Of a stretch of 49,729 bases of DNA, positions 25,611-35,088 are shown piece after piece. How positions within the stretch are numbered: the stretch's first letter is position 1; each line of letters opens with the position of its first letter. The stretch lies in assembly GCA_947631175.1 (NCBI GenBank), contig CANRKI010000005.1:1-49729 (forward strand). Direction: 5' to 3'. This DNA is from an uncultured Flavobacterium sp. Lineage in GTDB: Bacteria > Bacteroidota > Bacteroidia > Flavobacteriales > Flavobacteriaceae. The notes under the pieces were generated by a model. The model did not search any database. It was not told the origin of the DNA and saw only the letters and a program-made list of their open reading frames with translations. The position numbers and the translations under genes are program-made.

Positions 25611-26861
25611 TTACATTCCACTTCGAATAGCTTCGACCGGATCGAGTTTAGAAGCAGTAATAGCAGGCATTAAACCAGATATTAATCCAATAAAAGCGGC
25701 TAAACCACTTCCTAACAAAATATTTTGAAAACTTAGTATAAATTCAAAATCTAGTAGAGATGTAGCTAGAATCGAAATTAACCAAACCATAAACAAACCT
25801 ACAAGACCTCCAAAAAGAGATAAAATTACAGCCTCAAACAAAAATTGATATAAAATAAATTTACGTTTAGCACCAAGTGATTTTTGAATCCCGATTAAAT
25901 TAGTACGCTCTTTCACAGAAACATACATAATATTAGCAATACCAAAACCACCAACTAATAAAGAAAAACCACTTAAAACCCAACCCATGGCGTTAAGTTG
26001 CCCCACAATATTATCAACCATATCGGTAAATCCAGAAAAAACGTTTACAAAAAAGTTATCGTCACTGCTTACACTTAAACCTCTATAATTGCGCAATTTT
26101 TGTTTTAATTCATCCTGAAAAAAATCTGTATCATATCCTTTTTTAGGTTTTAAAACAATGGCTGGTGTAAAACTTTTATTATGATCACCAAAAACCTGAC
26201 GCATAAAATTAACAGGTAAAATAGCCTTTTGATCCGAGCTCCCTCCTATATTAATAGATCCTGCTTTTTCAAGAACTCCAATAACAGTCAATCGTTTGCC
26301 ATACATTCTTATATTTTTTCCAAGCGGATCAATATTCGGAAATAAAGTTTCTGCAACGGTATGACCTAATATCACAACAGAGGCACCAGAAATCGATTCG
26401 GCTTCATTAAAAAATCTACCCGAAATAATTTTTAAAACATCTAAATCTTCATATTCATTGGTACAAGGCGAAACGCGTACATCGCTAGCAGAGGCAAAAT
26501 CGGACTTTGCATTTTGTGCTCCAACAAACATATTGAAAGAGGATTTATCTAAACCATTTAAATTTTTCTTTAAAAATTCAAACTCATCATATGTAACGTT
26601 TGGAAATTGGTTTATTTTCCAGTCTGGAATTTCGCTTGGACCAAAACTAAATTTTGTAAGATAAATAGTATTTTTATCCAATTCAGACAAATCACTTTTA
26701 ATCTTATGATCTAACGAATCAACAGCGGCTAAAACAGCTATGATAGAAAAAATACCAATTGTAACCCCTAATAGGGACAAAAAAGTACGTAACTTATTAG
26801 AACGCAATGCATTCATAGCAAATTTAAAACTCTCACTTAACAGTCTAAGATATAAAAACAT
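25611..26861 (-). CDS. ABC transporter permease, MacB/FtsX family
   Basis: 416 aa. N-terminal transmembrane helix at about 25-48 within NKLRTFLSLLGVTIGIFSII, then a MacB_PCD-type periplasmic domain (about 50-280) and three helices near the C-terminus (about 290-315, 335-365, 375-400) of the FtsX fold: NIMYVSVKERTNLIGIQKSLGA and the ending PAITASKLDPVEAIRSGM. Such proteins do not move solutes through the membrane but transmit ATP hydrolysis to periplasmic partners. No ATPase subunit is adjacent here, so the partner is encoded elsewhere. Confidence 0.9.
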   Translation of the reverse strand: MFLYLRLLSESFKFAMNALRSNKLRTFLSLLGVTIGIFSIIAVLAAVDSLDHKIKSDLSELDKNTIYLTKFSFGPSEIPDWKINQFPNVTYDEFEFLKKNLNGLDKSSFNMFVGAQNAKSDFASASDVRVSPCTNEYEDLDVLKIISGRFFNEAESISGASVVILGHTVAETLFPNIDPLGKNIRMYGKRLTVIGVLEKAGSINIGGSSDQKAILPVNFMRQVFGDHNKSFTPAIVLKPKKGYDTDFFQDELKQKLRNYRGLSVSSDDNFFVNVFSGFTDMVDNIVGQLNAMGWVLSGFSLLVGGFGIANIMYVSVKERTNLIGIQKSLGAKRKFILYQFLFEAVILSLFGGLVGLFMVWLISILATSLLDFEFILSFQNILLGSGLAAFIGLISGLMPAITASKLDPVEAIRSGM

Positions 26862-26985
26862 AAAAGTTTCTTTATAAAAATGTAATACCTATAAGTAGGG
26901 AAATAAGCGTATTTGTTACAGAAAAAAGAATCTTTTTTAAAAAATAGAAAATCAATAAAAAAAATAGTAAAACAGAAGGTAATAT

Positions 26986-27017
26986 TTTGATTATTATCAA
27001 TACAATATCTACTTTTG
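26986..27017 (+). promoter_or_regulatory. purH promoter (TTTG, 20 nt, TACTTTTG)
   Basis: The best complete Bacteroidota promoter in the window: TTTG at 26986-26989, 20-nt spacer, TACTTTTG at 27010-27017, with the ATG 23 nt further on. It also shows that the longer frame beginning at 26987 is not used. Confidence 0.65.
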
Positions 27018-27040
27018 CATTTCAAAATAACAACAACACA

Positions 27041-28567
27041 ATGAATACTACTAAATCTATTAAATCTGCCTTAATATCAGTTTTTGATAAGGAAGGATTA
27101 GAACCTATTGTAAAAAAACTAAACGAACACGGTGTAACCATTTATTCGACGGGTGGAACAGAAACTTTTATTAAAAATTTAAACATTCCTGTTGTCGCGG
27201 TAGAAGATGTTACTTCGTACCCATCAATTTTAGGGGGTCGTGTAAAAACATTACATCCAAAAATTTTTGGTGGTATTTTAAATCGTCAGGATCACGAAGG
27301 AGATGTGGCGCAAATGCAAGAATACAATATTCCGCAAATCGACTTGGTAATTGTAGATTTATATCCGTTTGAAAAAACAGTTGCATCAGGAGCTAGCGAA
27401 GCTGATATTATTGAGAAAATTGATATTGGTGGTATTTCGTTAATTAGAGCTGCTGCTAAAAACTTTAAAGACACGGTAATTGTTGCTTCTGTAAACGAAT
27501 ATGCTTCATTTTTAAACATGATTACAGAAAATGATGGTGCTACTACTTTAGAGCAACGTAAATACTTAGCAACTAAAGCTTTCCATACATCATCACACTA
27601 CGATTCGGCAATATTTAACTATTTCAATACAGAAGAAGATACGTTAAAATTAAGCGTTAGCGAATCAAAAACGTTAAGATATGGTGAAAATCCACATCAA
27701 AAAGGAAATTTTTTCGGAAATTTAGACCAAATGTTTACGAAAGTTCACGGCAAAGAGTTATCTTACAACAATTTATTGGATGTAGATGCTGCTGTTAACT
27801 TAATGAGCGAATTTAAAAACGAAAATCCAACGTTTGCCATTTTAAAGCATAATAATGCTTGTGGTCTAGCAACTAGAGCAACTGTAAAACAAGCTTATTT
27901 AGATGCTTTAGCAGGTGATCCTACTTCAGCTTTTGGTGGTGTTTTAATAGCAAATGCTAAAATTGATGTAGAGGCTGCTCAAGAAATAAACAAACTTTTT
28001 TGTGAAGTAGTTATTGCTCCAGCTTATGATGAGCAAGCTCTGGAGATTTTACAAGAAAAGAAAAATAGAATTATTTTAATTCAAAATGAAACTGAACTAC
28101 CAACTAAGCAAGTTAGAACATGTTTAAATGGATATTTAGTTCAGGACAAAGATTTAGTAACAGATAGCCAAGAAATATTAAAAGTAGTAACCGAAAAGGC
28201 GCCAACAGAACAAGAAATTACGGACATGTTGTTTGCATCTAAAATTAGTAAGCATACAAAGTCAAATACAATTGTATTTGCTAAAAATGGACAATTAATT
28301 GCATCTGGAACCGGACAAACCTCTAGAGTTGATGCTTTAAGACAAGCGGTAGAAAAAGCAAACTCATTTAATTTTGATTTAAGTGGAGCTGTAATGGCAA
28401 GTGATGCTTTTTTCCCATTTCCAGATTGTGTTGAATTAGCTAAAAATGCAGGTATTACTGCTGTAATTCAACCAGGAGGATCAATAAAAGATGACTTAAG
28501 TATAAACTATTGCAACGAAAACAACTTAGCAATGGTTGTTACAGGGGTACGTCATTTCAAACACTAA
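27041..28567 (+). CDS. purH: bifunctional AICAR formyltransferase / IMP cyclohydrolase
   Basis: 508 aa from the ATG at 27041, which follows a complete promoter. Catalyses the last two steps of IMP synthesis. The N-terminal MGS-like IMP cyclohydrolase domain holds STGGTETFI, DVTSYPSILGGRVKTLHP and DLYPFEKTV. The AICAR transformylase domain holds LRYGENPHQKG, LSYNNLLDVDAAVNL, ILKHNNACGLA and DPTSAFGGV, ending VTGVRHFKH as is usual. mreB follows 54 bp downstream with its own -7 box. Confidence 0.97.
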   Translation: MNTTKSIKSALISVFDKEGLEPIVKKLNEHGVTIYSTGGTETFIKNLNIPVVAVEDVTSYPSILGGRVKTLHPKIFGGILNRQDHEGDVAQMQEYNIPQIDLVIVDLYPFEKTVASGASEADIIEKIDIGGISLIRAAAKNFKDTVIVASVNEYASFLNMITENDGATTLEQRKYLATKAFHTSSHYDSAIFNYFNTEEDTLKLSVSESKTLRYGENPHQKGNFFGNLDQMFTKVHGKELSYNNLLDVDAAVNLMSEFKNENPTFAILKHNNACGLATRATVKQAYLDALAGDPTSAFGGVLIANAKIDVEAAQEINKLFCEVVIAPAYDEQALEILQEKKNRIILIQNETELPTKQVRTCLNGYLVQDKDLVTDSQEILKVVTEKAPTEQEITDMLFASKISKHTKSNTIVFAKNGQLIASGTGQTSRVDALRQAVEKANSFNFDLSGAVMASDAFFPFPDCVELAKNAGITAVIQPGGSIKDDLSINYCNENNLAMVVTGVRHFKH

Positions 28568-28573
28568 TTTTAG

Positions 28574-28581
28574 TATCTTTG
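28574..28581 (+). promoter_or_regulatory. mreB operon -7 box (TATCTTTG)
   Basis: Exact -7 match just after the purH stop and 40 nt before the mreB ATG; no hairpin separates purH from mreB. Confidence 0.5.
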
Positions 28582-28621
28582 TAGGCTTATTTTTTGATAA
28601 TAATATAACCATTTTTAGAAT

Positions 28622-29650
28622 ATGGGATTTTTTGATTTCATGACCGAGGATATTGCAATTGACCTTGGTACAGCGAATACACTTATAATACACAATGATA
28701 AGGTTGTTATAGACAGCCCATCAATTGTTGCTCGCGACAGAGTAACAGGAAAAATCATAGCCGTTGGATCTGAGGCAAACAAAATGCAAGGAAAAACGCA
28801 TGAAAACATCAAAACCATTCGTCCGTTAAAAGATGGAGTAATCGCTGATTTCGACGCTTCGGAAAAAATGATTAATTTATTTATTAATAGTATTCCTGCT
28901 TTAAAAAAGAAGATGTTTACTCCTGCCCTACGTATGGTAGTTTGTATTCCTTCTGGAATTACTGAGGTTGAAATGCGAGCTGTAAAAGAATCGTGTGAGC
29001 GTGTAAACGGTAAAGAAGTATACTTGATACACGAACCAATGGCAGCAGCAATTGGTATTGGAGTAGATATTATGCAACCCAAAGGAAACATGATTGTTGA
29101 TATAGGTGGTGGTACTACTGAAATTGCAGTAATTGCTTTAGGCGGTATTGTTTGTGATAACTCTGTAAAAATTGCAGGAGACGTTTTTACAAACGATATT
29201 ATTTATTACATGCGTACACAACACAACTTATTTGTTGGAGAAGGTACAGCAGAGAAAATTAAAATTCAGGTTGGTGCGGCTATTGAAGATTTAGATACAC
29301 CACCAGATGATATGTCAGTTCAAGGTCGTGACTTATTAACAGGGAAACCTAAACAAGTTGATATTTCGTACCGTGAAATTGCAAAAGCATTAGATAAATC
29401 TATTTTAAGAATTGAAGATGCAGTAATGGAAACTTTATCAAGAACTCCTCCAGAATTAGCAGCAGATATTTACAACACTGGTATTTATTTAGCAGGTGGT
29501 GGATCTATGTTAAGAGGATTAGACAAACGAATTTCTCAAAAAACAGATTTACCAGTATACATTGCCGAAGATCCGCTACGTGCAGTAGTGCGCGGAACCG
29601 GTATGGCGCTAAAGAATTTAAACAAGTTCAAAAGTATATTGATTAAATAG
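28622..29650 (+). CDS. mreB: rod shape-determining protein MreB
   Basis: 342 aa bacterial actin. Phosphate loop 1 is IAIDLGTANTLI and phosphate loop 2 IVDIGGGTTEIAV; the adenine-binding IYLAGGGSMLRGLD is near the C-terminus. The MGFFDFMTEDIAIDLGT start places the phosphate loop at residue 10, consistent with family length. It forms membrane-bound filaments that orient the elongasome. First gene of mreB-mreC-mreD-mrdA-rodA, a complete rod-elongation operon, so the cell is probably rod-shaped. Confidence 0.97.
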   Translation: MGFFDFMTEDIAIDLGTANTLIIHNDKVVIDSPSIVARDRVTGKIIAVGSEANKMQGKTHENIKTIRPLKDGVIADFDASEKMINLFINSIPALKKKMFTPALRMVVCIPSGITEVEMRAVKESCERVNGKEVYLIHEPMAAAIGIGVDIMQPKGNMIVDIGGGTTEIAVIALGGIVCDNSVKIAGDVFTNDIIYYMRTQHNLFVGEGTAEKIKIQVGAAIEDLDTPPDDMSVQGRDLLTGKPKQVDISYREIAKALDKSILRIEDAVMETLSRTPPELAADIYNTGIYLAGGGSMLRGLDKRISQKTDLPVYIAEDPLRAVVRGTGMALKNLNKFKSILIK

Positions 29651-29659
29651 CAATAACAT

Positions 29660-30496
29660 ATGCAGCAAATAATAAATTACATCATTAAAAACAGCAACAA
29701 GTTGCTGTTTTTGCTGCTTTTGTGTGTTTCATTATATTTAACTATACAATCACACTCTTTCCATCGCAGTAAAGTAGTTACTTCAGCAAATTTTTTAACT
29801 GGAGGCACTTATCAACAAGTTAGTAATATTAAAGAATATTTTAATTTAAAGGAACAAAACAACCAACTTGCAACAGAGAATGCATATTTAAAAAGCATTC
29901 TATACAATTCCACCGACACTACTGCCTTAAAAGACTTTACGCCAACAAAAATTACTTATAAGGATACGCTTTACAAAGTAACAATGGCAAAAGTGATAAA
30001 TAACTCTTACAATTTACCAAGCAATTATATCACAATCAACAAAGGCAAAAAACAAAAAATAATGCCAGACATGGGCGTTGTGAATAGCTTAGGATTGGTA
30101 GGAATTATAGAAAAAGCCTCAAATAACTATGCAACTATCCAAAGCATTTTAAATACAAAATCTCAGATAAATGCGAAAATAAAAAATTCAAATCATTTTG
30201 GATCTTTAACTTGGAACGCTAAAAATGTGGGATATGCACAATTGATAGATATTCCTAGATTAGCGCAAATTAGAAAAGGAGATACAATTGTTACGGGTGG
30301 GAAATCAACTATTTTCCCAGAGGATATTCCGATCGGAAAAATTGATAAAGTATATATCGATACAGAAACGAATAACTACACTATAAACGTTAGATTATTT
30401 AACGACATGACAAGCTTAGGAACCGTATATGTCATTGAAAATGTAAACAAGTCCGAAATACAAACCTTAGAACAAGAAACTAAAGCTAATGAATAG
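29660..30496 (+). CDS. mreC: rod shape-determining protein MreC
   Basis: 278 aa. A single N-terminal transmembrane helix (about 13-30) is followed by a coiled coil (about 55-85) and the periplasmic beta domain of MreC: YITINKGKKQKIMPDMGVVNS, then GLVGIIEKASNNYATIQSILN and GDTIVTGGKSTIFPEDIPIGKI. It links MreB with the PBP2/RodA enzymes. It lies 9 bp after mreB and its end overlaps mreD by 8 bp. Confidence 0.94.
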   Translation: MQQIINYIIKNSNKLLFLLLLCVSLYLTIQSHSFHRSKVVTSANFLTGGTYQQVSNIKEYFNLKEQNNQLATENAYLKSILYNSTDTTALKDFTPTKITYKDTLYKVTMAKVINNSYNLPSNYITINKGKKQKIMPDMGVVNSLGLVGIIEKASNNYATIQSILNTKSQINAKIKNSNHFGSLTWNAKNVGYAQLIDIPRLAQIRKGDTIVTGGKSTIFPEDIPIGKIDKVYIDTETNNYTINVRLFNDMTSLGTVYVIENVNKSEIQTLEQETKANE

Positions 30497-30992
30497 TGTG
30501 CTTATTCAAAACACCATACGTTTTGTTTTATTATTAGCAATACAAATTTTTATTTTTAATAATATAAACCTTAGCGGATATATAAATCCATATCCATACA
30601 TCTTATTTATTTTATTATATCCTATCAATGCTAATAGAAACTTGTTGTTATTAGCAAGTTTTTCAATAGGTATAATTATGGATATGTTTATGAATACGGG
30701 TGGTGTACACACTACAGCGTGTATTACATTAGCGTATTTTAGACCCACAATTTTAAAATTCACCTTTGGATTGAGTTATGAATATCAAACCGTTAAAGTA
30801 GCTGAAAAATTATCTTCAGAAAGGTTTATGTTTATCTTAATGTCGATATTATTACATCACATCATACTTTTTACACTAGAAATTTTTAAAATTGATTCGA
30901 TACTAGACATATTACTTCGTACTATATTTTCTAGTATATTTACGTTAATAGTAAGTATTATCATCATATATCTAATTAAACCAAATAAATGA
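30489..30992 (+). CDS. mreD: rod shape-determining protein MreD
   Basis: 167 aa, almost entirely transmembrane, with about five helices. YPINANRNLLLLASFSIGIIMDMF is the conserved MreD segment. It overlaps mreC by 8 bp and mrdA by 4 bp (ATGA), which points to translational coupling along the operon. Identified partly by position; the protein is short and hydrophobic like the family. Confidence 0.88.
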   Translation: MNSVLIQNTIRFVLLLAIQIFIFNNINLSGYINPYPYILFILLYPINANRNLLLLASFSIGIIMDMFMNTGGVHTTACITLAYFRPTILKFTFGLSYEYQTVKVAEKLSSERFMFILMSILLHHIILFTLEIFKIDSILDILLRTIFSSIFTLIVSIIIIYLIKPNK

Positions 30993-32854
30993 TTCGAAAA
31001 GCTCTACTTCCATCCATCATCATAATAGCAACTTTAGTTATTATAGGTAAGCTTTTTTATTTACAAATATTAGACGATTCGTACGTAAAAAAATCCGAAA
31101 ACAATGCCATAAAAATTGTTTATGATTATCCCGAACGCGGATATATTTACGATCGTAACGGAAAACTTTTGGTAGCCAATCAACCATCATACGATATTAT
31201 GGTTGTACCAAGAGAGGTTAAAAATTTAGATACACTAGAATTATGTAACCTACTAAATATCTCGAAAATTGATTTTATACAAAAACTTGAAAAAGCTAAA
31301 GTATATAGTCCAAGACTTCCATCAATTTTTTTACCACAGTTAAACAAAGCGGAATACGCGGCTTTTCAGGAAAAAATAAGAAAATTCGAAGGGTTTTATA
31401 TTCAAAAACGTGCACTTAGAGATTATCAAGTTAATGTAGCCGCTAATGTTTTTGGATACATTGCCCAAGTAAACGATAAAATCATTGAGTCCAATCCATA
31501 TTATAAAAGTGGAGATTTAATGGGGATGCAAGGGGTCGAAAAAACTTACGAAGATATTTTAAGAGGAGTTAAAGGAGTTAAATATCGCCAACGTGATAAA
31601 TTTAACAAAGATATTGGATCTTATAAAGATGGATTATACGATACAATTGCAATACAAGGAAGCGATATTACTATTGGATTAGACATCGAGCTACAACAAT
31701 ACGGCGAAGAATTGATGCAAAACAAACGAGGTGGTATTGTTGCCATAGAACCAAGTACAGGACAAATACTTGCCTTAGTAACTGCACCATCCTACGATCC
31801 TTCCATTTTAGTTGGTAGAGAAAGATCTAAGAACTACACAAAACTCTGGAAAGATACACTTGCTATGCCTTTATATGATAGAGGTTTATTAGCTGAATAT
31901 CCTCCTGGTTCGCCTTTCAAAATTTTAACAGGTTTAATTGGCCTACAAGAAGGTGTCATAAATGAAAAAACAGCTTTTGTATGTAATCATGGTTTTTTTT
32001 ATGGACGTGGTGCATTCATGAAATGCCACGACTCTGGAGCCATTCAATTACATAAAGCCATATATAAATCTTGTAATACCTACTTTGCAAATACTTTTAA
32101 ACTAGTAATCGACAAGCACGGTCCCAAAAAAGGAGTTACAGTTTGGTCGGATCACTTAAAAAGTTTTGGCTTAGGTAACTTTATGGGTTATGACTTACCA
32201 GCAGGTCGAAAAGGGCATGTGCCAACATCAAACTATTATGATAGATGGTATCCTAACGGCGGTTGGAGATCAACAACTATTATTTCAAATTCAATTGGGC
32301 AAGGTGAGGTTTTAATGACTCCTATACAACTTGCAAATATGATGGCTACAGTAGCCAATCGTGGACATTATTACACACCACACATCATTAAAGAAATTGA
32401 AGGTCATGAGATAGATAAAAAATTTACTACCAAACACGAAACCACAATAGATAAAAAACATTTTGAACCAGTTGTTAATGGTTTATTTGATGTTTATAAT
32501 TTAGGAACAGCTGCTTCATTAAGAACACCTGATATTGAAATTGCAGGAAAAACAGGAACAGCCGAAAACTTTACTAAGATAAACGGAAAAAGAACACAGC
32601 TAACAGATCACTCGGTTTTCGTAGCCTTTGCTCCAAAAGAGAATCCTAAAATTGCTTTAGCAGTATTTGTAGAAAATGGATATTGGGGTGGGCGTTACGC
32701 AGGACCTATTGCTACTTTAATGATCGAAAAATACATTCGAGGCAGTAGAGATAGCATCAAAAGAAAAGATCTTGAAAAAAGAATGCTAGAAGCAAACCTA
32801 CAATTTGAATACGACAAACCAATAAGTGGTAAACCTTTTACTATTAATAGATAA
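30989..32854 (+). CDS. mrdA: penicillin-binding protein 2 (elongasome transpeptidase)
   Basis: 621 aa. An N-terminal membrane helix (about 7-26) precedes the PBP dimerisation domain (ERGYIYDRNGKLLVANQPSYD, ALRDYQVNVAANVFGYI). The transpeptidase domain has all three motifs: S308-P-F-K311, S361-C-N363 and K521-T-G523. It crosslinks peptidoglycan during side-wall growth with RodA. The start overlaps the mreD stop as ATGA and the end overlaps the rodA start by one base. Confidence 0.96.
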   Translation: MIRKALLPSIIIIATLVIIGKLFYLQILDDSYVKKSENNAIKIVYDYPERGYIYDRNGKLLVANQPSYDIMVVPREVKNLDTLELCNLLNISKIDFIQKLEKAKVYSPRLPSIFLPQLNKAEYAAFQEKIRKFEGFYIQKRALRDYQVNVAANVFGYIAQVNDKIIESNPYYKSGDLMGMQGVEKTYEDILRGVKGVKYRQRDKFNKDIGSYKDGLYDTIAIQGSDITIGLDIELQQYGEELMQNKRGGIVAIEPSTGQILALVTAPSYDPSILVGRERSKNYTKLWKDTLAMPLYDRGLLAEYPPGSPFKILTGLIGLQEGVINEKTAFVCNHGFFYGRGAFMKCHDSGAIQLHKAIYKSCNTYFANTFKLVIDKHGPKKGVTVWSDHLKSFGLGNFMGYDLPAGRKGHVPTSNYYDRWYPNGGWRSTTIISNSIGQGEVLMTPIQLANMMATVANRGHYYTPHIIKEIEGHEIDKKFTTKHETTIDKKHFEPVVNGLFDVYNLGTAASLRTPDIEIAGKTGTAENFTKINGKRTQLTDHSVFVAFAPKENPKIALAVFVENGYWGGRYAGPIATLMIEKYIRGSRDSIKRKDLEKRMLEANLQFEYDKPISGKPFTINR

Positions 32855-34110
32855 TGAAAAATCAAAGTACAATAGCTAATTTAGACTGGTTTTCAGTTTT
32901 ACTTTACGCCATGTTGGTTGTAATGGGATGGATGAATATTTATTCATCGTCATTACCATTAGAGCCTAACGGAATCTTTGATTTATCACAAACCTATGGC
33001 AAACAATTATTATTTATCATATTAGCTATTCCGTTAATTATAATATTATTATCAGTTGATGCTAAAATTTTCGAGAAATATTCTAGTATTTATTATGTTT
33101 TAGGAATTTTATCGCTTGCAGGATTATTTGTACTTGGTAAAACAATTAAAGGGCAAACAAATTGGTATCAATTTGGTGGATTCTCGGTACAACCATCAGA
33201 ATTTGTAAAAACAACTACGGCATTATTTTTAGCCAAAATTGTAAGTGATAGCCAAATCAATTTAGAGAATTTTAAATCACAGCTCATCGCTTTAGGCATC
33301 ATAGCAATACCCATATTATTTATTATGATGCAACCTGATGCCGGATCAGCAATGATTTTTTTATCATTGGTTTTGGTATTGTTTCGCGAAGGACTTCCGA
33401 GTTGGTACCTTTGGACCGGATTAATAAGTATTATTTTATTTATCTCATCACTTGTTGTTCAACCATATTTTATAGCACTTATTGCTTTTTTAATCATGGT
33501 AGTTCATTTCATCTTTAATAAAAGTATCAAAAGAAATCCAATAATTTATACCTTATTATTTTTTGTTATTACTGGTTTTACCTTTTCTGTAGATTATGTT
33601 TACGAGAATGTTTTAGAACCACATCAAAAAGATAGAATTGCTGTTTTAATTGGAGAAGATGTAGATTTAAAAAACGAAGGATATAATTTAAATCAATCCA
33701 TGATAGCCATAGGATCTGGAGAATGGTACGGCAAAGGTTACCTACAAGGCACACAAACTAAAGGTGGTTTTGTTCCCGAACAACATACTGACTATATTTT
33801 TACAACAGTTGGTGAAGAATGGGGATTTATAGGTGCCACAACTGTTATTATAACTTTTGTTATGCTTTTTATGAGATTGCTGTATTTAGCCGAAAGACAA
33901 AAAACACAATTTAGTAGAATATACGGTTATTGTCTTGTTACATTTTTATTTATACACTTTTTTGTAAATATAGCCATGTTAATTAAACTGTTTCCAACCA
34001 TTGGGGTTCCACTCCCTTTTTTCTCTTACGGTGGTTCCAGTTTATGGGCATTCACAATATTATTGTTTATATTTTTAAAGTTAGATGCTAATAAAGTAAA
34101 CGAATGGTAA
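32854..34110 (+). CDS. rodA: peptidoglycan glycosyltransferase RodA
   Basis: 418 aa SEDS-family polymerase with about ten transmembrane helices. Conserved pieces: GGFSVQPSEFVKTTTALFLAK, MQPDAGSAMIFL, a long periplasmic loop with GSGEWYGKGYLQGTQTKGGFVPEQHTD-type text, the putative catalytic aspartate (TDYIFTTVGEEWGF), and PTIGVPLPFFSYGGSS near the end. The one-base stop/start overlap with mrdA ties production of polymerase and transpeptidase. Last gene of the operon; a strong terminator follows. Confidence 0.96.
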   Translation: MKNQSTIANLDWFSVLLYAMLVVMGWMNIYSSSLPLEPNGIFDLSQTYGKQLLFIILAIPLIIILLSVDAKIFEKYSSIYYVLGILSLAGLFVLGKTIKGQTNWYQFGGFSVQPSEFVKTTTALFLAKIVSDSQINLENFKSQLIALGIIAIPILFIMMQPDAGSAMIFLSLVLVLFREGLPSWYLWTGLISIILFISSLVVQPYFIALIAFLIMVVHFIFNKSIKRNPIIYTLLFFVITGFTFSVDYVYENVLEPHQKDRIAVLIGEDVDLKNEGYNLNQSMIAIGSGEWYGKGYLQGTQTKGGFVPEQHTDYIFTTVGEEWGFIGATTVIITFVMLFMRLLYLAERQKTQFSRIYGYCLVTFLFIHFFVNIAMLIKLFPTIGVPLPFFSYGGSSLWAFTILLFIFLKLDANKVNEW

Positions 34111-34112
34111 AA

Positions 34113-34153
34113 TAAAAAAAGGAAGTTAGCTTTAAACTAACTTCCTTTTTCTA
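34113..34153. terminator. bidirectional terminator between rodA and the nuclease gene
   Basis: An 11-bp perfect stem (34119-34129 with 34137-34147), 7-nt loop, A run upstream and T run downstream; the flanking genes converge. Confidence 0.85.
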
Positions 34154-34154
34154 T

Positions 34155-35024
34155 TTAATTAAAACTCCAACCTTTGTAACTCGAGTTGTTTTCTAATTTA
34201 TTTTCGATATCATCGGGTAAATTTTCAAAAAAATCGATTCCTGTTAGTTCTTCAATTTTATCAACAGAAGTAACAAATTCATACAAAGGCTTGTTAGAAT
34301 CTTGATGAGGCATTAAAAAACCAATCATTTTAGATCCGTCTGTGGTCATTAAAACCTTATAAAAATATTTAGGTACCGAAACCTTTTCGTAGCCAATAGT
34401 TTTTAAATTTGGTGCTAAAACACCACCAGTTACCACATACAAACCGTCGTATTTACCAGCCCAGTAACGTACTTTTTGTTCTAATCTGTTCCATAAACCC
34501 GCATTAAATTCTGATTTTTGTGGGGAAATATTAGATGTAAAAAAAGTTTCTTCATAATCTTTATACGTTTTACGTCTATCTGCCGCAGGCAACAAATGTC
34601 CTTTATCGTAATCTGTATTTTTAAAATTTCTCCAATCTGCAGATTTAGTTTTAACAATAGGATCCTGAATAAAATAAGGTCTGTCATAATTTTTATACTT
34701 AGTATCCTCTTTTTTAAGCTCATAAGCAACCCATTCCGATTGTTCATGTTTTTCATCATACGAAAAAGTATAAGTATTGCGTTTATACACAGCACCGGTT
34801 GTTGATGATGGTAAATAATTAAAATTTTTAAAGTCAAAAGTACTCGAAGTAAAAGGATTATCGATCTTATTCGATGGTTTATTTTGATTCTCTAATTTAT
34901 TATCTTTAACAAAAGATTCTTCTTTATCTATTGTACCATTTCCATCCGCTTTAGGCTGACACGAAAAAATAAAGAAGCTAGAAATAAGTATAAAATAGTA
35001 ATACGATTTTTTTACGTTTAACAT
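34155..35024 (-). CDS. DNA/RNA non-specific endonuclease, lipoprotein (NucA/NucG type)
   Basis: 289 aa. A lipoprotein signal ends at C22 (FIFSC), then a low-complexity Asn/Lys linker to about 60. The beta-beta-alpha-metal nuclease domain (about 75-280) has the DRGH-type motif as D140-K-G-H143, with H143 as general base, followed by N165 (TSNISPQ) and the metal-binding N174 in FNAGLWNRLE. Predicted to act on nucleic acid at the cell envelope or surface. A TAACTTTG box lies 28 nt upstream. Confidence 0.92.
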   Translation of the reverse strand: MLNVKKSYYYFILISSFFIFSCQPKADGNGTIDKEESFVKDNKLENQNKPSNKIDNPFTSSTFDFKNFNYLPSSTTGAVYKRNTYTFSYDEKHEQSEWVAYELKKEDTKYKNYDRPYFIQDPIVKTKSADWRNFKNTDYDKGHLLPAADRRKTYKDYEETFFTSNISPQKSEFNAGLWNRLEQKVRYWAGKYDGLYVVTGGVLAPNLKTIGYEKVSVPKYFYKVLMTTDGSKMIGFLMPHQDSNKPLYEFVTSVDKIEELTGIDFFENLPDDIENKLENNSSYKGWSFN

Positions 35025-35051
35025 ATTTGGTCTAATATTTGATTACTTATA

Positions 35052-35059
35052 CAAAGTTA
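35052..35059 (-). promoter_or_regulatory. nuclease gene -7 box (TAACTTTG)
   Basis: Exact TAnnTTTG match on the minus strand in the 64-bp divergent gap; TTG (35077-35079, minus) lies 17 nt upstream. Confidence 0.45.
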
Positions 35060-35088
35060 AAATTCATAATGTAAAACAATAATTAAAA

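Noticed and set aside
28615..29091. 158-aa minus-strand frame opposite mreB
   Set aside because: Lies entirely over the conserved start of mreB; composition reflects the antisense of mreB codons.
34481..34837. 118-aa and 95-aa frames overlapping the nuclease gene
   Set aside because: Out-of-frame readings of the nuclease domain, whose DKGH motif and lipobox are in the annotated frame.
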